Origin: Spirogloea muscicola
Lineage: Eukaryota; Streptophyta; Zygnematophyceae; Spirogloeales; Spirogloeaceae
DNA length: 21,012 bases
Direction of reading: 5' to 3'
NCBI GenBank assembly: GCA_009602725.1
Contig: WELB01000058.1
Span: 403,938-424,949 of the forward strand
Within the stretch, counting starts at the first letter, position 1. Each line of letters starts with the position of its first letter. Shown one piece after another: positions 1 to 10,900 of the stretch. The translations under genes were made by a program, and so were the position numbers. The notes beneath the pieces are model-generated. The model worked only from the letters and a program-made list of their open reading frames with translations. It had not been told where the DNA came from and ran no database searches.

Positions 1-297
1 AGCAGGCACCCTCCCGACCCGGCCCCCGTCGCCACCGCCGGCCCCATCGCCGCCGCGCCGCCCGCCGTCGCCCCACCCGCGCGTTCTTGGCGCCGTCGCC
101 GGAGCCGGAGCCCCGAGTACCCCCCGGCCAAGCTCGCTTGGGCGCAGCGGTTCCTCGTCCTCTCCGCCCTCGATTCCGTCACCCCGCCATCTTCGCCGCC
201 GCCCCCTCCGCCTTTCCCCCTCCCTGCGCCACCGCCTCCATCAGCGCTCCCCCCATCTCTTCCGCCGCCGTCATCCCCGCCTGCAGAGCTCGCGCGC

Positions 298-380
298 GTG
301 CCGCGCCCAACCTGCCCGCGGGACTTCGCGACCCCCCGCGGTGTCTCCTCGCACCGGAAACACTGCAAGGGGCGTGCCAG
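298..380 (+). other. N-terminal zinc-finger-like motif of the LINE
   Basis: A frame through 313-366 reads CPRDFATPRGVSSHRKHC. It resembles the F...RG...H...C pattern of the C2H2/C2HC fingers that RLE-type LINEs carry before the reverse transcriptase and that bind target DNA. The usual second cysteine, two or three residues after the first, is absent, so the finger is either decayed or misread. The surrounding 1-770 sequence is Pro/Ala-rich in every frame because of its base composition, and no single ORF there is convincing. Confidence 0.45.
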
Positions 381-769
381 CCTCACCGGCACGACGCCCG
401 CAGCGGCCGTCGCAGCTTGCAGCCCCACCGCCCCGGCCCTGGCATCATCTCCGGAGGAGCATACCACGCCGAAACGACCCGCCGCGCCATCGCCACCACT
501 GCCGCCCCGTCCCCAACGCCACCATCTCCGCCGACGCCGCCTTCCCAGCCATCCACCACCCCGCCCCTCGAGCCGCCCTGCCCCCCGCAGTCGGCGCCAT
601 CGACGCCGCCCCCGTCACCGCCGCCTCCACCTTCGCCGAGCGCGCCAGCTCCACCACCTTGTGCAGTAGCAACCGTGCGGAACAGGTGCGGAGCGCAGCG
701 GCTGCGGGTGGCCGCCGGGGCAGACCAGGCAGGCCAGTCCCTCCCGCGCCTTCCCCGCCCATGTCTCAT

Positions 770-3391
770 CACTGGCAGTGGCTGGCTGGCCTCGACCTGG
801 CCGTGGTCCACCGCCAGGCGGCCCTACCGCACCTCCACCTGTCCCACGCTGGGTGCGCGCGCACCTCCGCCGCGCGCTGTGCCCGGTGACGCAGCGGATC
901 GTCACAGACCACCGGGACGAGGCAGCCTGGAAGTTGTTCCTCCTCTTCTCCTGGCTGCTGCTCGGGCGGGTCTCTCCCGGCAGCCGCAAGCAAGGCCAGC
1001 AGCCCCTCTTGGAATATGTCCAGTTGTTCGAGAGCGGGCACTGGGAGGAGCTTCTGGCGCAGCACGACGCAGCCATGGCGGCATCTGCGGTCAACTGTGG
1101 TGGCCGAGGGGCAACGCACGACCGGGCCACGAGGGCGAGGCTGCGGACTTCGACGCGCTGCTGCAGGTCTGCCAGCATCTGGCCCGGGACAATGTGCCGG
1201 CCAGCATCAGCGGCGTACTGTGCACCAGCACGCTGCTCGCCCTCGACCAGCCGAGCGGGGGAGTCAGGCCATTGCCATTGGGGAGGTCCTCTACCGGCTG
1301 GTGAGCCGTGTTCTCTGGCAGCAGCATGCGGGGCTGGCGCAGATGCACCTGGCGCCACATCAGTACGGTGCGGGGCTGCCGAGTGTAGGCGAGGCCGTTG
1401 TCCATGGAATCCATGCGACCTTGGACCAGCATCCGGGGTGGCTGGTGCTGGCCGTCGATGTAAGGAAAGCATTCAACACCGTGGAGCGCGCCTGCATTGC
1501 GGAGGAGCTCCGGGCCGCCTTCCCCTCCCTGGTACCCTTTTTCTGCAACCTTCTCTGGAGGACAGGGGGTGACCAAGTGGAGGTCCTGCAGTCCCGCGGG
1601 CACGCGGCAAGGGGACCCCCTTGCCAGCTTCTACTTTGCGCTCGCCCACCACCGGGCTCTGCAGGCTACCGCGGCGGCACACCCAGCGGTCCTGCTGCCT
1701 ACCTTCGCTGACGACACCACCATGGTCGGCCCTCCGGAAGACGTGGCGGCGGCCTTCGTCACCTTCGAGCTGCAGCTGGCCACCCTCGGCCTGTCCACCC
1801 GGGCGTCGAAGTGCGCGACTTGGTCCCCCTGCGGCCTCCCATCCACCCTGGCGCTGCCCCTCGGATGCCAGACTCCTGCAGACGGCTTCACCCTCCTGGG
1901 GGTCCCCCTCGGCGCCCCGTCCATCGTGGAGGGGCAGCTGCGCGCCCGCCTCGAGGAGCTCCTCCAGCCTGCGTCCCGGCTCCTCGAGCTGCACGACATG
2001 CAGCTGGCTTTGGCCATGCTGACCAAGGCCATCGCACAGAGGTCCCAGTACTTGGCGCGGGCCACCCCACCGTCCCCAGGAGCGGTGGCGGCGTACGCAG
2101 GTTTCGACGCAGGCATGGTGGCGAGCCTGGCGGCCCTGGTACGCCATCAGGGCTTCCCCCAGTCGCCTGCCGCTCTTCATTAGGCGACGCTGCCCATCAG
2201 CTACGGTCTCGGCCTGCGCCCACTCGTCCGTTCCTGCAGGGCGGCGTACCTCGGCAGCTGGGCCCAGACAGCCGCCTCCGTGTCCCAGCGTTTCTTGGTC
2301 CACGGCCGGCGTGCGCTGGAGCAGGCGGTGGTGGAGGTAAACACGGGTGTGCTGCCTTTCGAGACGTCGCTACGCTCAGCCCACCAGGAGCTGCTCGCGG
2401 CGCACCCGGATCTGGCGGGCCAGGCGGTCACCTTTGAGCACCTCGCGCACACCGCCGACCGGCGCGTCCAAGCGCACTTCGCGGCCGCGATGGACAAGGC
2501 AGCCTTCACCACCGCCTTGCAGCAGCTCCCAGAGGCCGACCTGCGCGGGCGCGCACGACTCCACTCGCCCTCTTCCTGGGGGGCAGCGGCGTGGCTCCAG
2601 GCCCTCCCCCTCAATGACGCCCTCACCCTCCCGGACGAGGTATTCCGCAGTGCCGTCCACCGGCTCCTGGGCCTGCCGTCGCCATGTCTCCAGGGTGTGC
2701 GTCAATGCGAATGCGGCGAGCGAGGGGCCGAGCCTGGGAAGCTGGCCGCCCATGTTTTGTGCTGTATCCACGGCGGAGGCGCACAGCGGCCCACGACCGC
2801 CTTTGGGATTCGATGCATGGCATCCTCGTGGAGGCTGGCTTCTCAGTGGCAGCCGAGAACTCCGCCGTCATGCCGCTCCAGCAACAAGCCAAAGGTCTCC
2901 ACGCTCGTCGCGTCGACCTTGTGGCCACCCCACCACCCTGTAGGCCACGTCTCATCCTGGACGTGGTGACCACTGACCCCTTTGACCGCTCACACCCAGC
3001 CCAGTGTGCCACCAAGGCTGGGTATGCCGTAGCCTGCGCCGCTCGGGCCAAGGAGCTCAGATACGCACATCACCGGCGGGAAGACGAGTTCTTCTCGCTC
3101 GCAATCGACACGCACGGGGCGCTGGGCGCTTGGCGGCTCGAGCTGCTCAACCAGCTCTCACGTCACGCCATCGTCCGCCGCTTCCTCAGGGAGCCGGTGG
3201 ACTTCCATGCAGCCGGGTCGCTAGCGCAGGTGTACCGCATGAGCTTGGCCGTTTCGCTGCAGAGGTCTATGGCCCGCGCGCTGCACCTGCGTGCCGGAAG
3301 AGCCCTCGCTGCTGCCTCTGGCTCTGGCCAGGGAACCCGCTTCCAGGAACCCAGTATCTCTGACCCGAGGCTGCTTAGCAGGGGTTACTGA
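770..3391 (+). pseudogene. Broken reverse transcriptase / endonuclease ORF of the LINE
   Basis: Recognisable protein runs through several frames. About 850-1085 reads into the pre-RT region (WKLFLLFSWLLLGR, then an F..GHWEELL segment). About 1110-1262 continues in a second frame and 1262-1590 in a third, with IAIGEVLYRLV and RT motif A (LAVDVRKAFNTV). About 1597-2790 is in a fourth stretch with motif B (QGDPLASF) and motif C (FADDTTMVG near 1710). That stretch has an in-frame TAG at 2181-2183, after which the same frame resumes with LPISYGLGLRPLVRSC. It then carries a C-x-C...H...C knuckle near 2705-2765. A last shift near 2790 leads into HDRLWDSMHGILVEAGF and RRVDLVATPP...LILDVVTTDP, which resembles the PD-(D/E)XK-like endonuclease of RLE-type LINEs, and the frame ends in TGA at 3389-3391. 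With at least four shifts and one stop, no full-length enzyme can be made. Breakpoints are good to about 20 bases. Confidence 0.75.
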
Positions 3392-3530
3392 GTGCTTCGT
3401 AGCTGCTTAGTCTCTTTTCTGTGCTTGTTTTTCTTAGTGCTTCCCCTGGCCCCTTCCTCGTACTTTGTTCATTCTTTTTGGGCTGGCTTTTTCCAGCCCC
3501 TATCCTCAATGGGCGAGCCCCTATCACTGG
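3392..3530 (+). repeat. LINE 3' tail with hairpin unit, copy shared with right end
   Basis: Directly after the ORF stop this segment holds CTTCGTAGCTGCTTAG (3395-3410), GGCCCCTTC (3448-3456), CTTTGTTCATTCTTTTT, then a hairpin with arms GGGCTGG (3480-3486) and CCAGCCC (3493-3499), followed by CAATGGGCGAGCCC. The same series of blocks appears on the opposite strand between 20344 and about 20230. The shared order of blocks points to common descent of a retroelement 3' UTR. Confidence 0.65.
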
Positions 3531-4796
3531 CACCTCAACTTAGCTCATCAGATGTGCATGTGCTCACTCGATACCAGTGTCTCGGCTTAGCCAGCTTATT
3601 GCCCCGTTACCAGGACTTTTGTAAGGCTCGTATTGGCGTCCCTTCGTTTTCATGCGCACCTCGCCTTTCTTCCTCCCCTCAGCTCATCTGACTTCCTTTT
3701 CATTACACGGGGCTGCTATGACTATGAGGGCTAAGTGCGCCCTGTCTGCCTAGCCTGTAACTCCTCTGATTGGTCATGAACACCCTCTGTGTGCACCTGG
3801 CTGACCTCTATAGCCGCTTTTTCGTTATGGGCAGCTGCAATCGTTCGCTCTTCAGCTTCAGGTTGCTCAACACGGACTACTCTCCCGCTTGCTTTGCAAC
3901 GTTCCCACAGCTGCATAGCTGTGTGGCTATAGCGCCTTTCGGCCCGTTGGACCTTCTCCACACTTTCTGGGCTGGCTTTTCACAGCCCTCGTCCCCCTTT
4001 GGGAGAGCTTACATCTTCCCAGGCTCTAACCATCCATCAACGTGCTGGGCACGCACCAAGCCAGGCCACTGATTGTGGGGTGGGACTCGGGCGCCCCAGA
4101 ATCAGTCTGGCAGAAATGGACGTGCTCACTCGTGGGTCTAGAGTCCCCTAACAGCTCTATTTTCCGGCTTGTAACCTTAGCCCCTCTCGGATTTTTCTTT
4201 GTTCCACTTGGAGTGTACTGGCTTGCTTTGGCCTCCCTCATGCGTATCTTCTCCCAGACACTGCACGTCTTTCAAGTCACCGCAAGCCGGTTCCTAATAC
4301 AGCCATTGCCTTATGTTGAAATTTCCTTCGAGCTTCTTACTGAGAGTGTACTGGCTTGCTTTGGCATCCCTTTCGTGTCATGCGCACCGGGAGCCTTCTG
4401 TCCTTGTGATATACAGCTGCTTCTCCTGTCAGAGATCTACTTCACCCGTTGTGCATCTCTAAAACGGCTGTGGCAGCCATCGACACCATTGACGCGTGGT
4501 CCCCCATTCACCATGCTGCTCCTTGCCACAGCGCTACAATGATAAGACAAGAACACGGGTGCATTGTACGAGCAACATGGAGGCCCTGCTCTAACCAGAA
4601 ACTCCCTCTGTCGGTAATTTGCAAGATTGGGCTACACCTAATACGCATATAAGACACTGTGCACTAGAAGCTCCTGGTAATCCCATGTCATATTGGGAAC
4701 AAAGCAGTAACAGAACGGACATGCCTGCCTCAAAGTAGACAGGCCAAGCGCAGCAACACTGCCGTTTCTCATCCTCCGTCAGAAACGGCATGCCGC
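3531..4796. repeat. Patchwork of degenerate repeats, no gene
   Basis: No protein of recognisable family was found here. A second hairpin unit (arms GGGCTG 3969-3974 and CAGCCC 3983-3988) follows the first by about 490 bases, and each is trailed by GTGCTCACTCG (near 3560 and 4122). This suggests two diverged copies of a unit of roughly 500 bases. A perfect 22-base direct repeat (4211-4232 and 4344-4365) and matching TTTCATGCGCACC-like pieces (near 3650 and 4376) point to further old duplications. The end nearest 4796 should contain the 3' UTR of the minus-strand DRE2 gene; no clear TGTAA signal on that strand was seen within 300 bases of its stop. Confidence 0.5.
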
Positions 4797-7470
4797 TTAT
4801 GCATCCGCCATCAGCAGCGACCCAGATAAAGCAATCTGCACAGTGCCGCAATATTTCCTTTGATGATTTAGGGCCAGCGATTATACACACAACCATCGAT
4901 CTATGAGGTGCTGCGCTGTACCCTGCGCAGCACATGATGCTGTACAAGCTGCCCTGCTGCAACACAAATGTGGAACTTGTAAAAGACATGGCAATGCTGA
5001 CATCAGAAGCCACCGACCTACTCACCTTATCGCCAAGCTTGAACGGAGGCAGCCCCTTGTAAGGGCAGCCAGCACATCTGAACGCGTCCCCCAAGCCACA
5101 CTGCCACAAGCCCAGGTGCCAATTAGTGGTGACGTGGCAATTATGCAGCAGGATTTGCATGCTAAAGCGGCCACCATGTGGTCGTCGAAGCACAACTGTA
5201 GATTGACACGGGCATGGGGCACAAGCTCAGACTTATTGCTGCACAGCATAAGTGCTTGGTACTGATCGAAGGCAGACAAAGATAGCCAGGCTCAGGGGAT
5301 AAGGCAATGAACTCGGCTCTTACGCTGCCGCAGGCTGATTGCGGATTCTCAATCTGGTCCACTGTTAGCTTCTTTGTGGCCTGCGCATCCTCCAGCTCTG
5401 CACGCCCGCAGCTGCAGTTCTTGCATGCCTTTCTGCTCTTGCTGGCTGGTCCACAGTCACTTGCTGCTGCTTCTCCAAGCAATGAGTCAAAGCAAGGGTA
5501 GCGAGAGTTCAGTCAGCGCTGTCTATGCAAAATCAGGGTAATACTGGCATTCTTGCAAATCCAAGTCCTTGAAGGACAGCCCAATAATGATAACAGGACA
5601 GCTGGTACGGAAAGGCAAGTCAGTATCTGCTCTCACCTGGCATTAATGTTGGCCTCTCAAGATCTTCTGCTGTCAAGAGTGCATCTTCATCAACCAACTC
5701 CTCCTCATCGTCAACCGTATCCACTGCTGATACCTTCCACGAGGAGACACCTGCTCGGCCAGAAGAGCTTGTGATGGCTGGTGACACGTCGGATACAGGG
5801 CCTGCAGAAGAAAGTATGCCAACCGGGTCAGACTGCCTCCACATCAAGCACAAGCTTCAGACATTGATGCCAGGCACCCTGACATTGATGATACTCCCAT
5901 ATTGGCCCTCTTCTGCCACCTACGTGACCCCTTGATGTCCTAACCTCAGCAAGAAATCAGGCTCTCCACAGCATGCACGAGCACGTGCAGTTATATGTAG
6001 TGGTTGAGCCGTACCAGAATAGCAGCAAAAAGTACAGGGGCTATGATGAGCCTAAACCCTGTGTGCTATCCTAGGATACATGCCAAACCAGGCCACACAA
6101 TGAGTTGGACGATCAGGTATGCACTTACTGGCTGACACCTGCGCAACCTTCTTCTTCAGCGCAAATGAAATGCCAACCCAGGCCGGCTTCTCAGCTCTGA
6201 GCTGGAAAGCTCCAGTGCAAAACACAGGCAGGTGAGTCTTGCCACTCTTAACCTCATCACTAATCTATGTGTATCCTGCTCCAATGGTATTTCTTGAAAG
6301 AAGCCCCTATTCAGGTGACATTGAAGAGGACTTCTATGATATTGACATCTGAACACGGGCCTGTGACGTGCAGATCAAGCATGCCAACTACCACGAAGAG
6401 GTCTCTGGCTGGCACTCACAGCTAGTGGCTGCAGCAACGGGCCTTGCTGACTGCCAATGGCTGCAGGCGTGACCCCCATCCATTGCTGTGCCAAACCAAC
6501 AGCGGAGCTGCTCGTCGATTCTTTGATGTTTGATAACCCTGCCATGACCAGGTTCCGCTCAAGCCCAGCCCTGGTCTGTGGCACTGCAGCACTGGTACCC
6601 AGAGCCTGCAATTGCATATCCAACAATCCGTGCTCAGACAGCGCATGTGACTGTGCGTCATCACATCATTACCTTTGCCTGAGCACTTTAGCCACACAAG
6701 CACGTTCAATGATGTCTATTGTCAGCAACACCTCCAGCATGACATTGAGATGCTTCCATGCTGCACCTCAGGCCACTATACAGGAAGATCAGGCCTGCCG
6801 CAAAGTAGTCCATCTCAGTGCCGCAAAGTAGTCCATCTCAGTGACTCCTCAAACACTCAAGTCAAAGATTCAAGGACGTTCTCAAGCACTGCATAGCAGA
6901 AGGTGCAACATGCGACAATTGGCAGCACTCCTGCTCGCCGTCTTGCCCAGAAAGTCACCACGCTCTTAGAAAGGCCTCCTGAATGACTCATGGTACCTGT
7001 ACTTCGACTGCAGATGCTGCCCGACGGCCGACCGGCTCTTGAATGACAAGCTTTCCACCAGCTTTCAGGACCCGCAGGAGCTCCGACAGGAGGAAGGGGC
7101 CGTGGTGTCCAGGGTCCTCCCCGTACGAGTATACCACATCGTAGGACGCACTGGCCGCCTCCAGGGGCTGGCCTGCTGTCACACGAACGCCTCGTAGGCC
7201 TTAGTACCAGCCAACGTCCCCGTCGCCGCCGCAGAAGCTGCCATGCCGGGCAAGTCGCCAAACGACTCACACGCAGCAGAGGTTTGCTGGCGCGACTCAG
7301 TCAGTCTGGCGCGACGGAGCGTGCGCACCTGGATGGCCGGCCCGAGTGGCAACATCGACGCCGTCGACGGGGGCGCCGCAGTCCGCGAGGACCTCGGCGA
7401 GGAGCCGCCCGGGCAGCAGGGGCGCGCCGGCGAGGAGCAGCGCGCGCGAGGCGGGGGCGGCGGCGGCCAT
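4797..7470 (-). CDS. DRE2: DRE2 / CIAPIN1 (anamorsin) Fe-S cluster assembly protein, 8 exons
   Basis: DRE2 passes electrons from the diflavin reductase TAH18/ATR3 to the cytosolic Fe-S assembly machinery. Exons on the minus strand: 7470-7329, 7175-6997, 6575-6474, 6201-6129, 5801-5637, about 5463-5324, 5100-5026 and 4835-4797. All phases agree, giving 304 residues with stop TAA, close to plant DRE2 (about 270). Residues 1-140 form the methyltransferase-like N-terminal domain without SAM motifs of its own ([18 protein letters not shown]). An acidic linker follows ([21 protein letters not shown]). The first cluster motif is C224-x9-C234-x2-C237-x-C239 ([13 protein letters not shown]). The second is C265-x2-C268-x7-C276-x2-C279 ([16 protein letters not shown]), then LPPFKLGDK and the short tail [12 protein letters not shown]. 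The exon 6 acceptor could also lie at 5472, 5469 or 5466 (up to three extra residues). An in-frame ATG at 7719 would add about 83 residues, but the family normally starts just before the first beta strand, so 7470 is preferred. Confidence 0.92.
6796..6841. repeat. Perfect 23-bp tandem duplication
   Basis: The 23 bases at 6796-6818 are repeated without change at 6819-6841. The pair lies inside the second intron of DRE2 (6996-6576). A perfect copy suggests a recent slippage or replication event; no function is implied. Confidence 0.9.
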
Positions 7471-7938
7471 GAGGGGCGAGGCGAGGCGGAGACGGCTTGA
7501 GACGGCGGGAGTGGGGCTAACGAGTTGGGGCTTGAATGGGGAACGAGGGCCGTCGCGACGGTGGGCCGAGAGGCAGGTGTGGTGGCCGCCCGCCGTTGCG
7601 ATCAAATGGGGCGATGTGGTCGCACCACCAATGGGCCAAACGACGGGGGGGAAGCTTCGAGCGACCCAACTGCAGACGCGCCCGCGGGGAGGCAACCCCG
7701 GCCCTTTCGCAGTTAGCATTGACAGGAATGTCTTACCGCTGCTCTGACGGGATGCTTAACGGGGCCCGCTGCGCCGTGAACGGGGAGGGCTTTGGCGCCC
7801 CCGCCGCCGCCGCAGCTCGACGGCCGCCATGGCGGCGCCGCAGCCGCGCGCCGGAGCAAGGCGCTAGGGCCTACGCCGAGCCCGCTCCCGCCTCCGCCTC
7901 CGCCGCCGGCGGCTGCGCGGCGGGAGGCTCCTCGGGTC
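7471..7938. promoter_or_regulatory. Shared divergent promoter region of DRE2 and SERRATE
   Basis: The start codons of DRE2 (minus, 7470) and SERRATE (plus, 7939) are 468 bases apart, head to head. The spacer is GC-rich and must hold both 5' UTRs and both promoters. Near its centre is CACCACCAATGGGCCAAACG (7620-7639), which contains a CCAAT box and TGGGCC, a core known as the site II/TCP-type element in plant housekeeping promoters. No TATA box was found. The + strand just before 7939 could encode a Pro/Ala-rich stretch in frame with SERRATE but has no ATG, so it is treated as leader. The core elements are visible; their activity is inferred. Confidence 0.6.
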
Positions 7939-10900
7939 ATGGCCCACGCGGCGGGCGGGCCGTCCTCGTCCGACGACGAGAGGCGCGACGACCGGCAGGA
8001 CCGCCGCGAGGACCGCCGGCGGGACCGCGGGGACCGCGACCGCGACGGCCGGCACCGCGGCAGCCCGTCGTCGTCGCACAAGCGCTCCCGGCGGGAGCGG
8101 GACCCCGACTACGGCGGCGGCGCCGGTGGTGCCGGCGAGCGGAGGGCCGCTGAGAACGACGGCGAGCGCAGGTCAGCCGCCGTCTCGCTTGCCCTCGCCA
8201 GCCCTGGCCCTCCCTCCCGAGGACTTCCAAGCTCGGCGCCCACCTGGAGGCGGCCGCATCAGCATTCGCAGCAGCCATGGCGCTCGGCCGTTGCCGTCGT
8301 TAACGGGGCGTGCGTCCTGAGCCATCCTCGACATCGGGACGAGCCTCCGCTCGATCGTCACGTAGTACGCCCAGGACGTGGTCCTTGCCGACAACGCTAA
8401 GCCCTTACGACCGCCGTTGGAAGCCCTCATGGGGTTGCACTAGGCCCGCCATGGAGCATGTGGAGGTTTAGGTCTTCTGGCTGCCTCAATCTGAAGATAG
8501 GCGTCGTCCAGCTACGAGAGCCCGCGTCAGCCTGGCTTCCGCTATCGTTTGGTCTGGCAGTAGCTTGCGGCAGGGATCAGAGGACATTGCATGAGCTCTG
8601 ATGAGCCTCGGCACTGCTATGGTTAGTGGGGAGCAGGGATACAGTCTGCCAGCTTTGCATTGCCCCAGGCAAGACATGCCCTAGTACTGCGCCAGCCCAG
8701 CACATGTGTGCCTACAATGCTGGGATCTCAGAGGTCCTAGTGTACCACAAGCACATTGTGGCCTGCAAGCAGTTGTCATCTTGTACAGTGTCCATGACTG
8801 AAGCCCATGCTGGCCATTGCATCCATCAGACGGTCTCACCTTGCAGTCACTTTACGTGTCCTAATCTGGTTCTACTGCATGACCTCATCAGCTGAGCCGC
8901 CATCATTGTCAGTTAGAGATCGTGTTAGTATTTCCAGGGCCTCTCTGCTCCCTGCAGGCGCTGCAATAGCTGCTAAGAGGCCGCTGGTATTTACTTGCCT
9001 CCACCTGCTGCCTCTGTGGCGTAGGTACAATGGAAGGTCCGACCACTACGACCGCCATGGGTGGGGCCGCAGCGAGCACGTGGACAGTGAAGGTTGAGAA
9101 GCTACCTGCTGCTGACCTACAAGGTGCTGCAGTCCGTGCAGTCGCAGAGTGTGCAAAGCCTGACACTGACGATGCATGTTGGCATCTGCTGATCGCAGGC
9201 CACCATTTGCGGCCGCACCCTGACGGTCACCGTGGAGACCTGCACAATGGACCTCGCAGGTGAGGATGTCTCTTTGTGCTGCGTCTGGCATGCCTCGAGC
9301 AGCGTTTGGTATCGTCAGCTTCGTCCTGCCGGTGGTGTTGCCACGAGCTATTACTTGCCGGAGCCTGACTGGTGCCTTCCTCATGGAGGCACCAGAAGAA
9401 AAGTCATCACCATGGGTTTTGGAGTTTTCTGCAGGGGCGAGGGTGGAATGATGACCTACAAGCAGTTCATGCTGGAGCTCGAGGACGACGTCTCTCCTGC
9501 GGAGTCGCTGCAGAGGTGCGGTGCCTGTACACAGGCTCGGCATGGCCTCCCAATCACCTTGCTATCTTGCATTGCATTTGCTGCCAGCACTGGCTGGACT
9601 GTCAAGTGCAGTATACACCTTGCAGCTTCAACTTAGGCGCGTCCCGCCTTGCGACGACTAGCACCAGTGCAACAGTGAAATTTTCGCTAGTTGCCTGCAC
9701 GAGTTGCTCATCTTGGAGGCAGATGGGTGCTGTAGGTACGAAGAGTACAAGAAAGAGTGCACAGACAGCCAAAAGAAGGCCTTTTTTGCACAACACAAGG
9801 AGGAGGACTGGTGAGAGTGTGTCTGTGGCTGTCTATTACAAGCTATCGGGCAGTACGTCTGTTCGCCCTTGGACCAAAGGGGGGATATTGAGTCCAACTC
9901 GATGAGTCAGTCTTCGCTGCTTGAGAGTCCTGCACTGCAATGCGCGTGTCAAGCCTGATGATCAGACAAGCAGCTGCTTGAACAGAAGGCGAAAGTGCTG
10001 GCAAGCTTGCTGCCTGCCACAGCTCTCTGGACACTTCGCACGTTGGGTTTTGGCAGGCTAAAGGACAAGTATGAGCCAGGCCGGCTAGAGGCTCTCTTGG
10101 CCCGCCGTAATGAAAACGCGGTGACGTCATCCAAAGACTTTCTTTCGGAGTTGCAGGCTGGCAAGCTGGAGTGGTGAGCATGTCTTCACTAGTTGGCTTC
10201 TCTCGATGTCGGCCTCTTTACAAATATAGATCGTTGCCACTACTAACTCTTACAATCATTATAAAGAACATAAACCCTTGTGGTGACTTACCACTCGTCC
10301 TTACATCTGATGCTGGGCTTTCACACAGCGGGCCAGCTGCGACACGAAGCATTGCTGATGCTCCCTCAGACGAAGACGCCGATCACGGGGCTAAGCGGCG
10401 GCGGCAGAGCAGCCACCAAGTGGCGGATCGGAAGCAGGATGCAGATGCTGCGCCACTGGCCCCAGCAGGATTGTCCAGCCCGGACAGAGTCAAGGTGGAC
10501 GTGATCATGGCGAGGGGCCTTATTAAGAAGCTAGACTCTGAGAAAGGGGTTGATGACAGCAACCCATTGGCAAAGTCGGACAGCAAGGACGATGACAGTG
10601 AGATGGTCGTGATCCAAGGCCCGTCTCAGGCTCGCAGCCTGGAAGGCACCGAGCTCCTGGATGTGCTGCTTACGTACCTGTGGCGCGTGCATGGTGTCGA
10701 CTACTATGGTGGCTCGGAGCTCAAGGGCCTACCCAAGGGCCTGCGGCACCTGCGGAGTGGCAAGGTGGACAACGATGAGGCAGCAGCCACAGAGTGGGCA
10801 AAGAAGCTGGATGTCACTTGGGAAGCGAGAATACAGGTATGACATTGTGCGTGGGTTCAGTAGACTACATATCACATCCTTTATACAGTGAAGGAGGTTA

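Larger units (their letters stand above)
1..3530 (+). mobile_element. Degenerate non-LTR (LINE) retrotransposon, RLE-type, 5' end cut by window
   Basis: The block reads in the order zinc-finger-like motif, reverse transcriptase, Cys/His knuckle, restriction-like endonuclease, then a non-coding tail. This is the layout of site-specific-type LINEs (R2/NeSL/CRE-like) and their relatives in algae and protists. GC content is much higher than in the flank after 3391, where the sequence turns T-rich. The tail from 3392 contains CTTCGTAGCTGCTTAG (3395-3410) and a GGGCTGG/CCAGCCC hairpin (3480-3499); both recur in reverse complement near 20255-20344. The 3' limit is therefore placed after this shared block, but the true end is uncertain. 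No poly(A) tail or target-site duplication was seen, and the 5' end may lie outside the window. The order of domains is what I see; the family assignment is inference. Confidence 0.75.

Noticed and set aside
87-889. Long Pro/Ala-rich frames in the first 900 bases, several overlapping on both strands
   Set aside because: Very high GC suppresses stop codons in all frames. Only the short zinc-finger-like motif has recognisable content.
4591-5193. Minus-strand frame of 200 codons reading through the end of DRE2 exon 7
   Set aside because: After [10 protein letters not shown] the family ends within about 12 residues. A GTGAGT donor at 5025 and an acceptor before 4835 give the expected tail [12 protein letters not shown], so the long read-through is intron.
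7008-7182. A separate SAM-dependent methyltransferase
   Set aside because: The methyltransferase-like fold here is the N-terminal domain of DRE2, joined in phase to the cysteine motifs downstream.
7536-8153. Open frame of 205 codons through the DRE2/SERRATE promoter
   Set aside because: It runs through the spacer and overlaps SERRATE exon 1 in another frame; its Arg/Pro/Gly composition follows the GC content.
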